From positions 75,254 to 139,253 of the forward strand of contig JBKDOL010000094.1 of the NCBI GenBank assembly GCA_046343015.1: a DNA stretch of 64,000 nucleotides, read 5' to 3'. The DNA is from BJ22 sp021298375 (lineage in GTDB: Bacteria > Planctomycetota > Planctomycetia > Pirellulales > Pirellulaceae). How positions within the stretch are numbered: the first letter of the stretch is position 1; every line of letters begins with the position of its first letter. Positions 1-8,906 of the stretch are shown piece by piece. The position numbers and the translations under genes are program-made. The notes beneath the pieces were generated by a model that was given only the letters and a program-made list of their open reading frames with translations, ran no database searches and was not told the origin of the DNA.

Positions 1-382
1 TCAAGCTGGAATCTGCGCGGGCAATCGTTTCCCGAAAAGGGTAAAGGTTGACGACTACACAGTCGAAGAGCCTGATTTCCAGGTCGCGGATCGCCTGTTG
101 ATCTTCAGCTTCATCCCGGCGACAGAGGATGCCTCCGAAGATCTTGGGATGCAATGTCTTGACCCGCCCGTGCATTACTTCGGGAAAGCCCGTGTACTGA
201 GCCACATCGATGACCGCAAGGCCTGCCTCTTCGAGGTGTTTCCGAGTGCCTCCGGTGCTGTAGAGTTCAAAGCCCAAGGCGGCCAAGCCATGAGCCAGTT
301 CGCGGATACCCGTTTTGTCGCTGACGCTCAGCAGGGCTCGGCGGGTCGGTGGGGTGGTGGCGGAAGTTGAGTTCGAGTTCAT
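1..382 (-). CDS. purH: Bifunctional IMP cyclohydrolase/AICAR transformylase PurH (N-terminal part, cut by window edge)
   Basis: This is the first 127 codons of PurH, which performs the last two steps of de novo IMP synthesis in the cytoplasm. Only the N-terminal MGS-like cyclohydrolase domain is visible. Its motifs are SVSDKTG (residues 19-25), STGGT, VKTLHPK and GGIL followed by RRDE, and they occur in the order and spacing of the family. The ATG at 382-380 gives a short polar leader (MNSNSTSATT) before the first conserved strand. No clear Shine-Dalgarno site precedes it. The gene continues past position 1, so the transformylase half cannot be assessed. It lies downstream of the PQQ-propeller gene on the same strand, but a terminator at 610-636 separates the two, so it is probably transcribed on its own. 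Confidence 0.93.
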   Translation of the reverse strand, partial: MNSNSTSATTPPTRRALLSVSDKTGIRELAHGLAALGFELYSTGGTRKHLEEAGLAVIDVAQYTGFPEVMHGRVKTLHPKIFGGILCRRDEAEDQQAIRDLEIRLFDCVVVNLYPFRETIARADSSL

Positions 383-609
383 GCAGCAGATGTTCAGGCA
401 GATCGGCACGACGGACGGATGGATTGGCGAGCAGCGCGTTCTACGAGAGGAGTCGCGTGTCGTCAAGCCGCGGCGCGAATTTGCCGCCGAACGGGCTCTG
501 GCAGGCGCAACCCGGCTTCGGCCGGATAGTCACCCTGGCAATTGCCTTGAGCATCGCCTGCCTTGAGCATCGCCGCGAGTTGCTCCGGCGGTGGCTGGAT
601 CGGCGCAGC
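383..609. other. Purine gene upstream region, no gene seen
   Basis: This stretch lies between the purH start and the terminator of the upstream propeller gene, and should hold the purH promoter. Open frames on the plus strand here have no recognisable motifs and overlap each other in several frames. I see no convincing -35/-10 pair and no purine riboswitch core. Confidence 0.4.
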
Positions 610-636
610 AAAAAGGCGACCCGGAAAAGGTCGCCT
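610..636 (-). terminator. Rho-independent terminator of the PQQ-propeller gene
   Basis: The stem AGGCGACC (614-621) pairs perfectly with GGTCGCCT (629-636) around a six-base loop. Read on the minus strand, the hairpin is followed directly by a run of T residues (613-610). It lies about 80 bases past the stop codon at 717, where a terminator for that gene is expected, and it insulates purH from it. Confidence 0.68.
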
Positions 637-716
637 CAGAAATCGATCACGGTTGTCTTTGGCCCACCAGCGTCCAGCGGAAAACTCGGCCAGAGCCTGG
701 GTGTGGGGAGCATCCG

Positions 717-2369
717 TTAGCCGCCGCCAAATGGATCGTCATCTTTCTTGCCTCCGCCCGAGCCACCACCGCCAAACGGGTCGTCGCTATCTCCCCCTCC
801 CTTGCCTCCGTTGTCCTTACCCCCACTGGGCTTGTCGCCACTGGGCTTGCTGTCGCCGCCAAACGGATCGTTGCTGTCTGGCTTACTCGGTTTGGGGTCT
901 CCGAATGGATCAGCGTCTGCGGGCTTGATCTGCTTTGGATTGACACCATCCGAAAACGGGTCGGAGTCTTCGTTCTTGGGGCGTGAGCGTTTGCTTCCCG
1001 GCAAGTCGGGAACGATTGGCTCGATTTGCGAAACTTCATCCAGATGGATAAAGGGTGTCGTCGAGGCGGTTTCCCGGAGGCACTCAATTACTCCTGAGCC
1101 GCTGACCAGATAAATCCGGTCCGTAATGTAGTTGACGATTGGCTCCAGGCCGCGGCTGCCGCCGAGGGTCCCGAGTTTGCTCCCGGTTTCCAGGTCGAGG
1201 GCCAGAATCAAGTCAGTTGTGGTTTGAACATAGAGGCGGTCGCGACTGGCTCCGACGACCTTTTTGATTCCGTCGAGGTACTTTTCCCAGCCCGGAGCCG
1301 TGACGCCGTTGCGCGAGTCGAATTTGAACAAGTGGTTTTCTTCCGTGACCACGAACACATAATCGCCAATCGGGTAGGGCGAGGAACTGCAATGTTCGCC
1401 GAGCGAAGATGACCAGACCATGGTCCCGCGATTTTTGTCAAACGTGTAGATAAAGCCGTCATGCGAGGCAACAAACATCAGGTTGCCTTTGCTGGTGGCG
1501 GGAGCGTTAATCGCGCTGCCAGCCTTCAGCCGGAAGAGGATTTTGCTCATGTTGTCGGCAGGGGCGACGCTGAGGAACCCGCCTTCGGTCGCCCAGGAAA
1601 CAACCTTGCCGGAAACGGTGGGCGGGTTGAACGCAGTCCCTTTGGAGATCATCGTCTGGGTGCGATTGCCGTTGGTGGTGGCGTCGAAAATCTGCATCCG
1701 GCCGTCCGCCAGCGGAACGAAGACCGAATCTTCAGTGGCCGATGGGGCCCCCATCACCGCTTTTTCGCAGCGCTTCTGCCAAAGCAGCTTGCCGTTCGCC
1801 GGGTCGAGGCAGTAGACACTGGAGCCGTTGACCGCAGCCACCAGTTTCTTGCTCGCGCCCACGCCGGAGGAAGGAAAAGAGGAGGTCCCGATTTCGGTTT
1901 GCCAAAGCAGTCGGCCGCTCTCGGCATCAAATGCCTGGACAACTCCAGAATTGCTCATGCAGTAGATCGAGCTTTTGGGAAGTGTGTACTTGTTGATGCT
2001 GACCTGCTCGCTGCTTCCCTCGAACTCGAGGTGCTTTTGCATGACTTCTTGACGGATCTTGGCATACTCCTCGGCAGCGGCGAGGTCTTTGAACGGCTGG
2101 CCATCGGGGCCGATTCCCTTTTCCGAAATGACTTCCCGCAGCCGGCCGCCCTGCAGTTCGAAGAAGGTTGTCCCTTGGTCTTCGTCGACGACTAGCGCGG
2201 TGTTCACCAGGCCACTGCCGCCGACGCCTCGCGCCTGCGCGAACCAATTCACGACCATCCCGGCTCGTTGAGCCTGGTCGGCAGAGACAATCGATTGGGC
2301 CGAGAGAAGACCAGCGGATTGGCTGACCAAACCGGCACAGAGCATCAACATCACAGAGAGTTGGCGCAT
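717..2369 (-). CDS. Exported PQQ-like beta-propeller protein with C-terminal DPF-repeat tail
   Basis: This 550-residue protein has an N-terminal signal peptide (basic MRQ, hydrophobic core to about residue 24, Ala-Gln cleavage region). Its central part carries PQQ-type propeller strands such as SGRLLWQTEIG, NGKLLWQKR and RGTMVWSSSLG, about residues 140-430. The last 100 residues are low-complexity, rich in Asp, Pro, Gly and Lys, and contain five DPF motifs, four of them followed by Gly. The fold suggests an extracytoplasmic binding or scaffold role similar to BamB-type propellers, but there is no sign of a bound quinone or of an enzyme active site. It is a single gene with its own terminator at 610-636. 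A second propeller protein lies at 29654-32092. The exact function is unknown. Confidence 0.85.
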   Translation of the reverse strand: MRQLSVMLMLCAGLVSQSAGLLSAQSIVSADQAQRAGMVVNWFAQARGVGGSGLVNTALVVDEDQGTTFFELQGGRLREVISEKGIGPDGQPFKDLAAAEEYAKIRQEVMQKHLEFEGSSEQVSINKYTLPKSSIYCMSNSGVVQAFDAESGRLLWQTEIGTSSFPSSGVGASKKLVAAVNGSSVYCLDPANGKLLWQKRCEKAVMGAPSATEDSVFVPLADGRMQIFDATTNGNRTQTMISKGTAFNPPTVSGKVVSWATEGGFLSVAPADNMSKILFRLKAGSAINAPATSKGNLMFVASHDGFIYTFDKNRGTMVWSSSLGEHCSSSPYPIGDYVFVVTEENHLFKFDSRNGVTAPGWEKYLDGIKKVVGASRDRLYVQTTTDLILALDLETGSKLGTLGGSRGLEPIVNYITDRIYLVSGSGVIECLRETASTTPFIHLDEVSQIEPIVPDLPGSKRSRPKNEDSDPFSDGVNPKQIKPADADPFGDPKPSKPDSNDPFGGDSKPSGDKPSGGKDNGGKGGGDSDDPFGGGGSGGGKKDDDPFGGG

Positions 2370-3248
2370 CGGTAAACTCGCTACAGCAGGAAACGTACGG
2401 GGACCGACCTCGGCCTGTAACGGCGAGTCGTCGGTTTCGGTGGGACTGGAATCAAACTGCGGATCAGGCCCAAAGGCAGAATCGCGCAGCCTTACCTAGT
2501 TTACTTGAGCATCAATCGCTTGCCCCCAAAATCCGGCGCAGATGGGGCAAAATCCGTGGTCGAGGCAACCAGTTAGGAGGCGAATTCCCGGCCCCATCGG
2601 CCCTGAGCCGGCTCGGCGTCCCGTTCGCCCGCGCGGGCGAGGAAACTGCTCAACTGCGCAAGCACGGCGAGCTGAACCGGCAAAAATGCGGGTTTTTTCG
2701 CGTCTCCTAGACCAACATCGGCGAAATTTTTAGGATAGCCGAGCCGACGCCGGATTATCCAAATTGTTGGGATTAAGCCCGGCTTGGAGCGAGTTGGCCA
2801 GTTTCGAGGCGGCCATTCTCAAGCGAAGCTGGCTCGAGCCGGCCGACCTCAAGCCGGAAAGTGTGGGCTGGAAAGGTCAGAGGCTGGGCCGACGCCACAC
2901 TGCCGGCGGCTGTGCTCTCCAAATAGTGCTCTTTTGACGGTGCTCTTTCGACGGTGCTGTGGCCACGGAGCTTGAGTGGGCGGCGATGGCAGCCGTTGGC
3001 AAGCCCCGGGTAACTCCCGGGGGACCTGCCTTCGGAACGACGTTTTCTGCAGCTTGATTTCCGGTTCGCCTCGAGGGCTCGGGGCGTGTTTTCTGCCAGG
3101 AGGCTTGGTTTCTTTGAAACGCCCGGGGGAGTCATCTCCTTGCCAAGGCGCTGCGGTCGGCCTGCATCAATTGTAGGGACTGCCTGGGTTAGGGCTGGAC
3201 TGGTCAGACCGCCGCGAGGAAGTCGCTGCGAGACATAGGGGAAATTGC
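2370..3248. other. Long gene-poor spacer between divergent genes
   Basis: These 879 bases separate two divergent genes and must hold both their promoters. I see no supported gene. A 168-codon minus-strand frame (2773-3279) is Arg/Ser/Pro rich with no motif and overlaps the start of the next gene. Visible structure is limited to a perfect 16-bp palindrome TCGCCCGC/GCGGGCGA at 2625-2640, a 10-bp palindrome GAGCCGGCTC at 2605-2614, and short direct repeats of GTGCTCTTTYGACG around 2925-2955. Confidence 0.45.
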
Positions 3249-6200
3249 TTGGGAACGAGAACGAGTCAATTCGATGCAACGATTGACCAGATCCTGGGCT
3301 ACCTGAATTTCAGCTCGGGGGCTCACGACCCCACGTTTTTCATTGCCCTGAATTCTTTGTTTGCCGGGTTGGCCAGTGCCGGTCGATCCCGCTCGAAGAA
3401 GGCGGCCTATGAACGGGTTCATGAACTCTTGTTGGCCAGACTCGGGAAGCTACCCCGAGACAACCCTGTCTTTGAAAATTCCGACCAGGCCCGGCGGGTG
3501 ATCGAGCTCTGTTTCGACCACGTGTTGCCGGCCTACCTCGATTTTCACCGCGACGTTCTCTTTCACCAGTCGCCTGAGTTCCTGTTCAATTCCTTTTTTG
3601 TTGGCCGCGTCCTGGAAACCATTCTCGGCAGTGAACCGCTGAATGGATCGGTCAAGGAGCAATTGCCGCGGCTGCTGGGACGGTTGAACGATTACCTCGG
3701 CCACCGGCCAATCGCCGTGCTGGAAACCCAGAAAATGGAGCCGTATCCGCACGAATGGATTCGGCCCTTGCCGCTCTTTATCCAAAATGTCGGCGCCGCG
3801 GAGGGGCCCTACCAAAAGCTGATTGAAACGGCACTCGAGATATTGCGACACACCGAGCCCCGGATTCTGCTCGCCGCGCAGTTTGACCCGGACAAACTTT
3901 ATGAGCTGGCGCTCGACCCCCGCTCGCTCGATTTCGATCACCCGGTCAATCGCCGGCCGAACCACCACTTTGGCCAGTGGGATGAGCATTCGGTGGACAA
4001 TCGGGGCTACTACCGCCGTTTCATCCTGCATCAGATTACGCTCGACGCCTTGCTCCGTCGCTGCGGCGCGGAAAAAAATCTCGCGCCGGACCAATTGCTC
4101 TATGAAGCGGGCGCCGTGCTCGCCTGCACGATGTTGATGGGCAGTGGCGTCAGTGGCTGCGGTCCGGGAGCTTATGACTCCAATACCAACCTCGGCAAGC
4201 TGGTGGCAATCATCGCGGCTTACCGGGATCAGTTCTATGCCGGGCTGATCGAAAAGCTACCCTCGGACCACCGCCAGCGGCTGAAGATCGAAGCCCAGCA
4301 GCGGCATCAACCGTTCGGAGCGGCCCGCCAGGATATTAACAACCAGCTCGGAGCACAGCGCGATCGGCAATTGGTCAATTGCATGCTCGCTTCCCTCTAT
4401 GCCCGGATGGGATATGAGCAGGCGGCGCTCAAGCAGGCGGATGTTGTGCCCGTCGCCTCGGCCCGCATCAATTGCCATCTCGACTGCCTGCTCAGCTCGA
4501 TGCGACGGCTGACCAAAGCTGGCGAACTTTCCGCAGCTGCGGAGATGCTGCCCCGGTTTTTCGCCCAATTGCAGCGGGGGATTGGCTGCGGCGCGATTGT
4601 CGATCCCTGGAACATTCTCGGTTGCGACGCCAACTACAGTCTCTTCCCTGCGGCAGAAAACACGATTCGCGACCATCGGGTCGATGAACTGGTGGAGCTG
4701 ATGAATCAGTTTTTTGCCGCCTGTTCCCGACTCTGGGCTGAAGCCGCCGCGGCCGATCAGTCGGAGTTGTGCGAAGTGATTCGGGGGGGCTTCCTCGAAA
4801 TCGTCGAGTGGTGGCGCAGGTTTGCCGCTCATGAAGTCATGTCGGTTGACGCCGTCGACCCGGCCGATGTCTACGAAGCGGCAGCAATCGTCGCCAAAGC
4901 GCTCAATCTCTGGCATCGCGGCGGAGCCTCGACCGGCGACCTGGAGTTCTGGTCTCAGCATGCCCAGCTGTTTGACTCACCCAGCGCCTATGCCCTCGTG
5001 ATCGATGCGCTGCTCGAGCGGCGCGACTTCAATACCTCGCGGGCACTGCTGGTCCATTGGCTGAGCCAGGCGGACCGGATTCCGCTTGAGCAGGGAAGTT
5101 ATTCCTTCCACGACCTGCTCTGGGGCTGGCTGGCCGAACAACAGCGTGATGCCTCGGGCGAAGACTGGCTCGTGGCCAGTGAAACCTGGAACCGGATTCG
5201 CAAGTTTTACGACTATCTTGAGGCCAACGCCGAGCACTATTGGAAGGTTCCCGACTTTCAGGTGGGCCGGCTGGCGGGACTGGTGGCACCCGAAGAGGAA
5301 GAAGGGGGTGAGTTCCCCAGCGAACCGGAAGAAGAGGATATTTTCGGGGCCGCCTACGAAGACGTCGTTTATCACGATGAGACCGACGACGGTGTCGATT
5401 CGCCAATTTACGAAACGGACGATACGGTCGAAACCGAGCTGGAAGCGGAAGTGGACCGCGTTGTCGACCGCCTCCAGTTCCTTGAGTCGATCGCCGACTA
5501 CTGGCAGATTGCCGCCACGATTCCCCTCCCCTCGCTGGGAGAGAGCAGCGGCGAATCGCTCGAACAGATTCAGTCCCAGTTGCGGCAGCGGCGCGGGTTG
5601 TTCGCCAATTGGCTCGACCAGGCGATCCACAATCGCGATCAGTTGATCAAGCTTCTGGAAAGCGTGAACGCCTATGACCTGCCTCGCTCGGGAGTCGACA
5701 TGGAGTCGATGTCCCAGTACGACCGCCAGCGACTCTACAAGGAATCGTTGATGCAGCAGGTCGCACAGAGCTGCGTGCAGGTCGAAAACGCGATTCGCAT
5801 GCTGGCCGCGGTTCTCGTTGCCATCGATCATCTGCTCGACGGCAAGAGTTTCGACCGGGTCGACTCCCGACTGGAGCACCAGCGTCCCGTGATTGCGGTC
5901 TTTGCCGCGGTGTTGCTCCGGAGAACTGCCGCGATCGTCGACTTGTTCCCCGGCCTGAACGATCACCTCCGGCAACAGCGACTCCTCTACATCCCGCTCT
6001 CCCGCGGAGGAAATCCCGAGGAGTTGGTTCAGTTCCGCACGACGCAAGCGGCGATGCGGGCCTTGATGAGTTCCCTGCCCGGCCTTGGTTTGCTGGTGGA
6101 AACCTACGAGTTGACCGAACTGGCAATGACCATGGAGCGAAACTGGCCGGTCGACCAGGGTGCCGTGACCGAGTTTGATGAACTCTTCCGCGTGGCCTAC

Positions 6201-7292
6201 ACCTCGATGATCAAGGCGGTGATTGATACGGCCCAGCAGTCGCGACTGCCGCCAACCGTCAAGCGGACCAGCAAACAGAAGCAGCAATTCTTTCAGGCAA
6301 CTGCGGCCGATGATCGCCTGCTCTTTCAATGCGTCGAAGACCTGACCGAGTCGATGCTGATCATCTGGCTGGAACACAGCCGAACGCTTCGCCTCAGTGT
6401 GCTGGAAAAGGTCGGCGAACGGACCGCGTGGCAAAGCGTGGTCAAGTTTATCGAGACCTATGGCCACGATCTGTTCACTCAGGAGTTCCTGCAACTCTCC
6501 AACGTGCGGGCCATTCTCCATCAGGGAGTCGATGCCTGGCTGTACAAGCTGCTGGGGTCCGAACTCGATGAGCGGCCAAAGTTGCTCGATGACATTGGCC
6601 AGGCAATTACGCACCGCCGAGCCGTCGGGATGCTGACCCTGATTCTCGAAGCAATCATTGAAAATTACGGGCGTTATCGCGACTACAACGCTACTACGAC
6701 CCAGTCCGATCGGGGAGAGATGCTGTACGTGCTGCTCGACTTTCTCCGCCTCGAACGGCGTTACGATCGAGTCTGCTGGCATCTCAAGCCCGTGGTCCTC
6801 GCCCACCAGATGCTGGTCCGATGCGGCGAGACGGGAGTCGCCCGTTCCTGGAGGCGGTCGCTGAATGAACGAGTGGGAAGCGAGGCCACCCGCTATTTGA
6901 CCCGGCTGCGGAAGCTGCGGGAAAAGTATTCAGTCCAGATGGCCTCGATTGGCCGGCATCTTGAAGGGAAATTCGTCCAGCCGATGCTGATCGACCGGCT
7001 GGTCGCTCTGGTCGAGCCGGCCATGCGGGCCAGTGATCCGTCCGATGCCCGCGCGGCGTTTGAAATGCTGCAGACCGAATGCGACACCTTCGCCCGCTCC
7101 GCGACCGGCGTCGGCATGGACCTCCCCGAGTGGCTCGCAGCCCTGGAGGAGGAAATTGAAAACGTGGAATTGCCGCCTCGCCTTCGCGAGGGAGCGTTAA
7201 ACACGACCCCGCTGGTAGCGCCGATTGCCATTCCCGTGGAATCGCTCCTGGAGCAGTTGCGGATGCTCAGCCGCCGGCCCCGCGAGCAGTAA
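3249..7292 (+). CDS. Very large protein of unknown function (1347 aa)
   Basis: I do not recognise a family. The start is TTG at 3249, backed by AGGGGA at 3237-3242 six bases upstream; no in-frame ATG exists close by. There is no signal peptide and no clear membrane segment, so it is probably cytoplasmic. The sequence is mostly helical with Leu/Ala/Arg-rich segments, which would suit an alpha-solenoid or repeat scaffold. A strongly acidic stretch lies near residues 680-740, containing EEEEGG and EPEEED, and divides the protein into two roughly equal halves. Base composition matches its neighbours and coding density is uniform over 4 kb, so it is a real, intact gene. It is transcribed alone, divergent from the propeller gene and convergent with the DUF4432 gene. 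I would expect homologs to be confined to planctomycetes. Confidence 0.85.
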   Translation: MGTRTSQFDATIDQILGYLNFSSGAHDPTFFIALNSLFAGLASAGRSRSKKAAYERVHELLLARLGKLPRDNPVFENSDQARRVIELCFDHVLPAYLDFHRDVLFHQSPEFLFNSFFVGRVLETILGSEPLNGSVKEQLPRLLGRLNDYLGHRPIAVLETQKMEPYPHEWIRPLPLFIQNVGAAEGPYQKLIETALEILRHTEPRILLAAQFDPDKLYELALDPRSLDFDHPVNRRPNHHFGQWDEHSVDNRGYYRRFILHQITLDALLRRCGAEKNLAPDQLLYEAGAVLACTMLMGSGVSGCGPGAYDSNTNLGKLVAIIAAYRDQFYAGLIEKLPSDHRQRLKIEAQQRHQPFGAARQDINNQLGAQRDRQLVNCMLASLYARMGYEQAALKQADVVPVASARINCHLDCLLSSMRRLTKAGELSAAAEMLPRFFAQLQRGIGCGAIVDPWNILGCDANYSLFPAAENTIRDHRVDELVELMNQFFAACSRLWAEAAAADQSELCEVIRGGFLEIVEWWRRFAAHEVMSVDAVDPADVYEAAAIVAKALNLWHRGGASTGDLEFWSQHAQLFDSPSAYALVIDALLERRDFNTSRALLVHWLSQADRIPLEQGSYSFHDLLWGWLAEQQRDASGEDWLVASETWNRIRKFYDYLEANAEHYWKVPDFQVGRLAGLVAPEEEEGGEFPSEPEEEDIFGAAYEDVVYHDETDDGVDSPIYETDDTVETELEAEVDRVVDRLQFLESIADYWQIAATIPLPSLGESSGESLEQIQSQLRQRRGLFANWLDQAIHNRDQLIKLLESVNAYDLPRSGVDMESMSQYDRQRLYKESLMQQVAQSCVQVENAIRMLAAVLVAIDHLLDGKSFDRVDSRLEHQRPVIAVFAAVLLRRTAAIVDLFPGLNDHLRQQRLLYIPLSRGGNPEELVQFRTTQAAMRALMSSLPGLGLLVETYELTELAMTMERNWPVDQGAVTEFDELFRVAYTSMIKAVIDTAQQSRLPPTVKRTSKQKQQFFQATAADDRLLFQCVEDLTESMLIIWLEHSRTLRLSVLEKVGERTAWQSVVKFIETYGHDLFTQEFLQLSNVRAILHQGVDAWLYKLLGSELDERPKLLDDIGQAITHRRAVGMLTLILEAIIENYGRYRDYNATTTQSDRGEMLYVLLDFLRLERRYDRVCWHLKPVVLAHQMLVRCGETGVARSWRRSLNERVGSEATRYLTRLRKLREKYSVQMASIGRHLEGKFVQPMLIDRLVALVEPAMRASDPSDARAAFEMLQTECDTFARSATGVGMDLPEWLAALEEEIENVELPPRLREGALNTTPLVAPIAIPVESLLEQLRMLSRRPREQ

Positions 7293-7398
7293 ATCAGCCA
7301 GCGGCAACGGGCGGCGGCAGCGAACGACCCAGCGGGCTCCAGCGCATGCCCCGATTCCCGCTCGCGGTCAGTGATGGGAGGTGCTGCGGTGGGGAGGC

Positions 7399-8484
7399 TC
7401 AGATTTCCTTGACCACCACGGGCATCGCGGCGAGTTGAATGGACTTGGCCCGCGCGACGAGCTCGGCGACTCCCTGGGAATGAATCGCAAACTGCAGTTC
7501 GAGGGTGATGCTTCGCTTCTCGCCCGGCTTCAACCACACCGTTCTTCCGTGCTGCCGCTCGACCGACTTGGGGTTGGGGTAGTTGGTCGCCGGCTCCAGG
7601 CCGACCACGTAGCCATCCGCTTCGGCCGCGGGGTTTTTCCAGAGCGAGAAACAGCTCAGCTCGTCAGGCCGAAAGCCAATTGCACTGGCTGCGGAGCCGG
7701 AGGCGTTTTCGAGCACGGCCAGAGTCCGGCCCCAATCGTCGGCAAGCGGTTCGAAAAAATAGACCTGTTCTTCGAAGCCCGATGCGGGAGCCGGGACCAC
7801 GGACCACTGCTCCAGTCCGTTGGCGGCATGCGGAGTTCGCGGGGCGATCCGCCGATGGGGCATGTGCACCCGCGCCCCGGCATCCAGGAGCGGTTGGCCG
7901 AGGTTGTAGTGGTAGAGCATTTGAAAATCCCGCGCGGTGCCCGCCAGATTTTCGACCGTGTCGATTACTTCGATTCGCAATTCGTTTTCGAAAAAGCGGT
8001 AGGTCGTCCACAGGCGCCACTTGTCGAAGTGGAATCGTACTTCATCCACGCATCCACCCACCTCGAGCACGCCCGGTTCGGGCGAGCGGGCGAACATTGA
8101 GTGAGCTGGCAAGTTGGCAATTCGGCCATGCAGCGGATGCGTCAATTGACCCCGCTCGTCAAACTCCGGCGCTCCGTTGCTGGTCAATCCGCAGCGGACC
8201 AGCAGTTCGGTGAAGCCGTCCAGCCAACCGAGCCCGCTGGGCTCGCCCAACGGAACGTATTGCGGATGGACCGGCCGGCGCTGGGGACTGCGCCAGCCAA
8301 ACAGCAGATCGCCAACGAGGACGCTCTGCAGGCCCAGTCCGCGGGAAGGGACCAGCGTCGCACTCAGCTGGGAAGACAGCTCGACATGCAGCAACTGGAC
8401 ACCGGCGCTGACACCGTCTTCAAGCAGTTCCGTGCGCAGGCAGCCGGGATCTGTGACGCTTGGTTCAATCGTGATCGGGTACAT
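7399..8484 (-). CDS. DUF4432 family, aldose-1-epimerase-like sugar-binding protein
   Basis: The 361-residue product matches the DUF4432 branch of the galactose-mutarotase-like fold. Recognisable segments are the early PSRGLGL, the GWLDGFTELLVRCGL stretch with an Arg, HPLHGRIANLPA with His residues that in mutarotases contact the sugar, the LYHYNLGQPLL strand, and the late GLEPATNYPNP. Such proteins bind hexoses or their derivatives, but the reaction of DUF4432 members is not established. The open frame extends upstream to 8652, but that extension runs through a 20-bp tandem repeat. The ATG at 8484 gives the usual family length and start (MYPITIE). It is divergent from the cupin and TIM-barrel isomerase genes, which suggests a shared carbohydrate pathway. 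Confidence 0.85.
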   Translation of the reverse strand: MYPITIEPSVTDPGCLRTELLEDGVSAGVQLLHVELSSQLSATLVPSRGLGLQSVLVGDLLFGWRSPQRRPVHPQYVPLGEPSGLGWLDGFTELLVRCGLTSNGAPEFDERGQLTHPLHGRIANLPAHSMFARSPEPGVLEVGGCVDEVRFHFDKWRLWTTYRFFENELRIEVIDTVENLAGTARDFQMLYHYNLGQPLLDAGARVHMPHRRIAPRTPHAANGLEQWSVVPAPASGFEEQVYFFEPLADDWGRTLAVLENASGSAASAIGFRPDELSCFSLWKNPAAEADGYVVGLEPATNYPNPKSVERQHGRTVWLKPGEKRSITLELQFAIHSQGVAELVARAKSIQLAAMPVVVKEI

Positions 8485-8605
8485 GCGAGAGTTTTCTGAT
8501 CTGAGTGGAGAGTAGTAAACCAAAGTCAACCGCTGGCCTCTCCGAAGCAGCAACTGGCCCGCTGGCAGGGCTGCTGGGGATGAACCGACCTGAAAGGCCG
8601 CAGAC

Positions 8606-8654
8606 AATGCAAGGAGGCCGGAGGCAATGCAAGGAGGCCGGAGGCAATGCAAGG
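8606..8654. repeat. 20-bp tandem repeat, about 2.5 copies
   Basis: The unit AATGCAAGGAGGCCGGAGGC occurs at 8606-8625 and 8626-8645, followed by a nine-base partial copy. A degraded copy precedes it. It lies in the divergent spacer between the DUF4432 and cupin genes and would encode repeated HCLRPPCI-like peptide if the DUF4432 frame were extended, which argues against that extension. Confidence 0.85.
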
Positions 8655-8828
8655 GAGTTCGCCCCGGCGCCGTGCCCGCGGGTCGTGAGGGCCCGGTCAG
8701 GCCCCCTTAAACTCGACGCTGCGGCACTTCCTGTCAACTCGGAGCCGGGCAAATCCTCTCTCCCGATTGATTCCCCCACTGACAGTCGGCAGCAACGCTG
8801 CGGATCTGTTATTCTAGCCAGTTCTAAC

Positions 8829-8846
8829 GGAGGTGAGTTTCACCTC
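8829..8846 (+). promoter_or_regulatory. Inverted repeat pairing a perfect SD sequence with its own anti-SD copy
   Basis: GAGGTGA (8830-8836) and TCACCTC (8840-8846) form a seven-base perfect stem with a three-base gap. The left arm, with the preceding G, is an ideal ribosome-binding sequence, and the right arm equals the 16S rRNA anti-SD. No start codon sits at the usual distance downstream; the nearest start of the cupin gene is at 8862 or 8907. It may be a translational control hairpin or an operator in the divergent spacer. No protein or ligand can be inferred. Confidence 0.25.
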
Positions 8847-8906
8847 TGCAGCTAGGGCGGGATGCTGCCCATTGTTTCCATGTTTTCACGCATTACCAAC
8901 AGACGC

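Noticed and set aside
2773..3279. 168-codon minus-strand frame in the long spacer
   Set aside because: Arg/Ser/Pro-rich, no ribosome site, overlaps the start of the 1347-residue gene.
4977..6806. 609-codon minus-strand frame inside the 1347-residue gene
   Set aside because: Antisense shadow: His/Gln/Leu-rich sequence without motif, while the plus-strand gene has a good ribosome site and full length.
8485..8652. N-terminal extension of the DUF4432 gene to 8652
   Set aside because: The extension encodes repeat-derived peptide and the family begins at the ATG at 8484.
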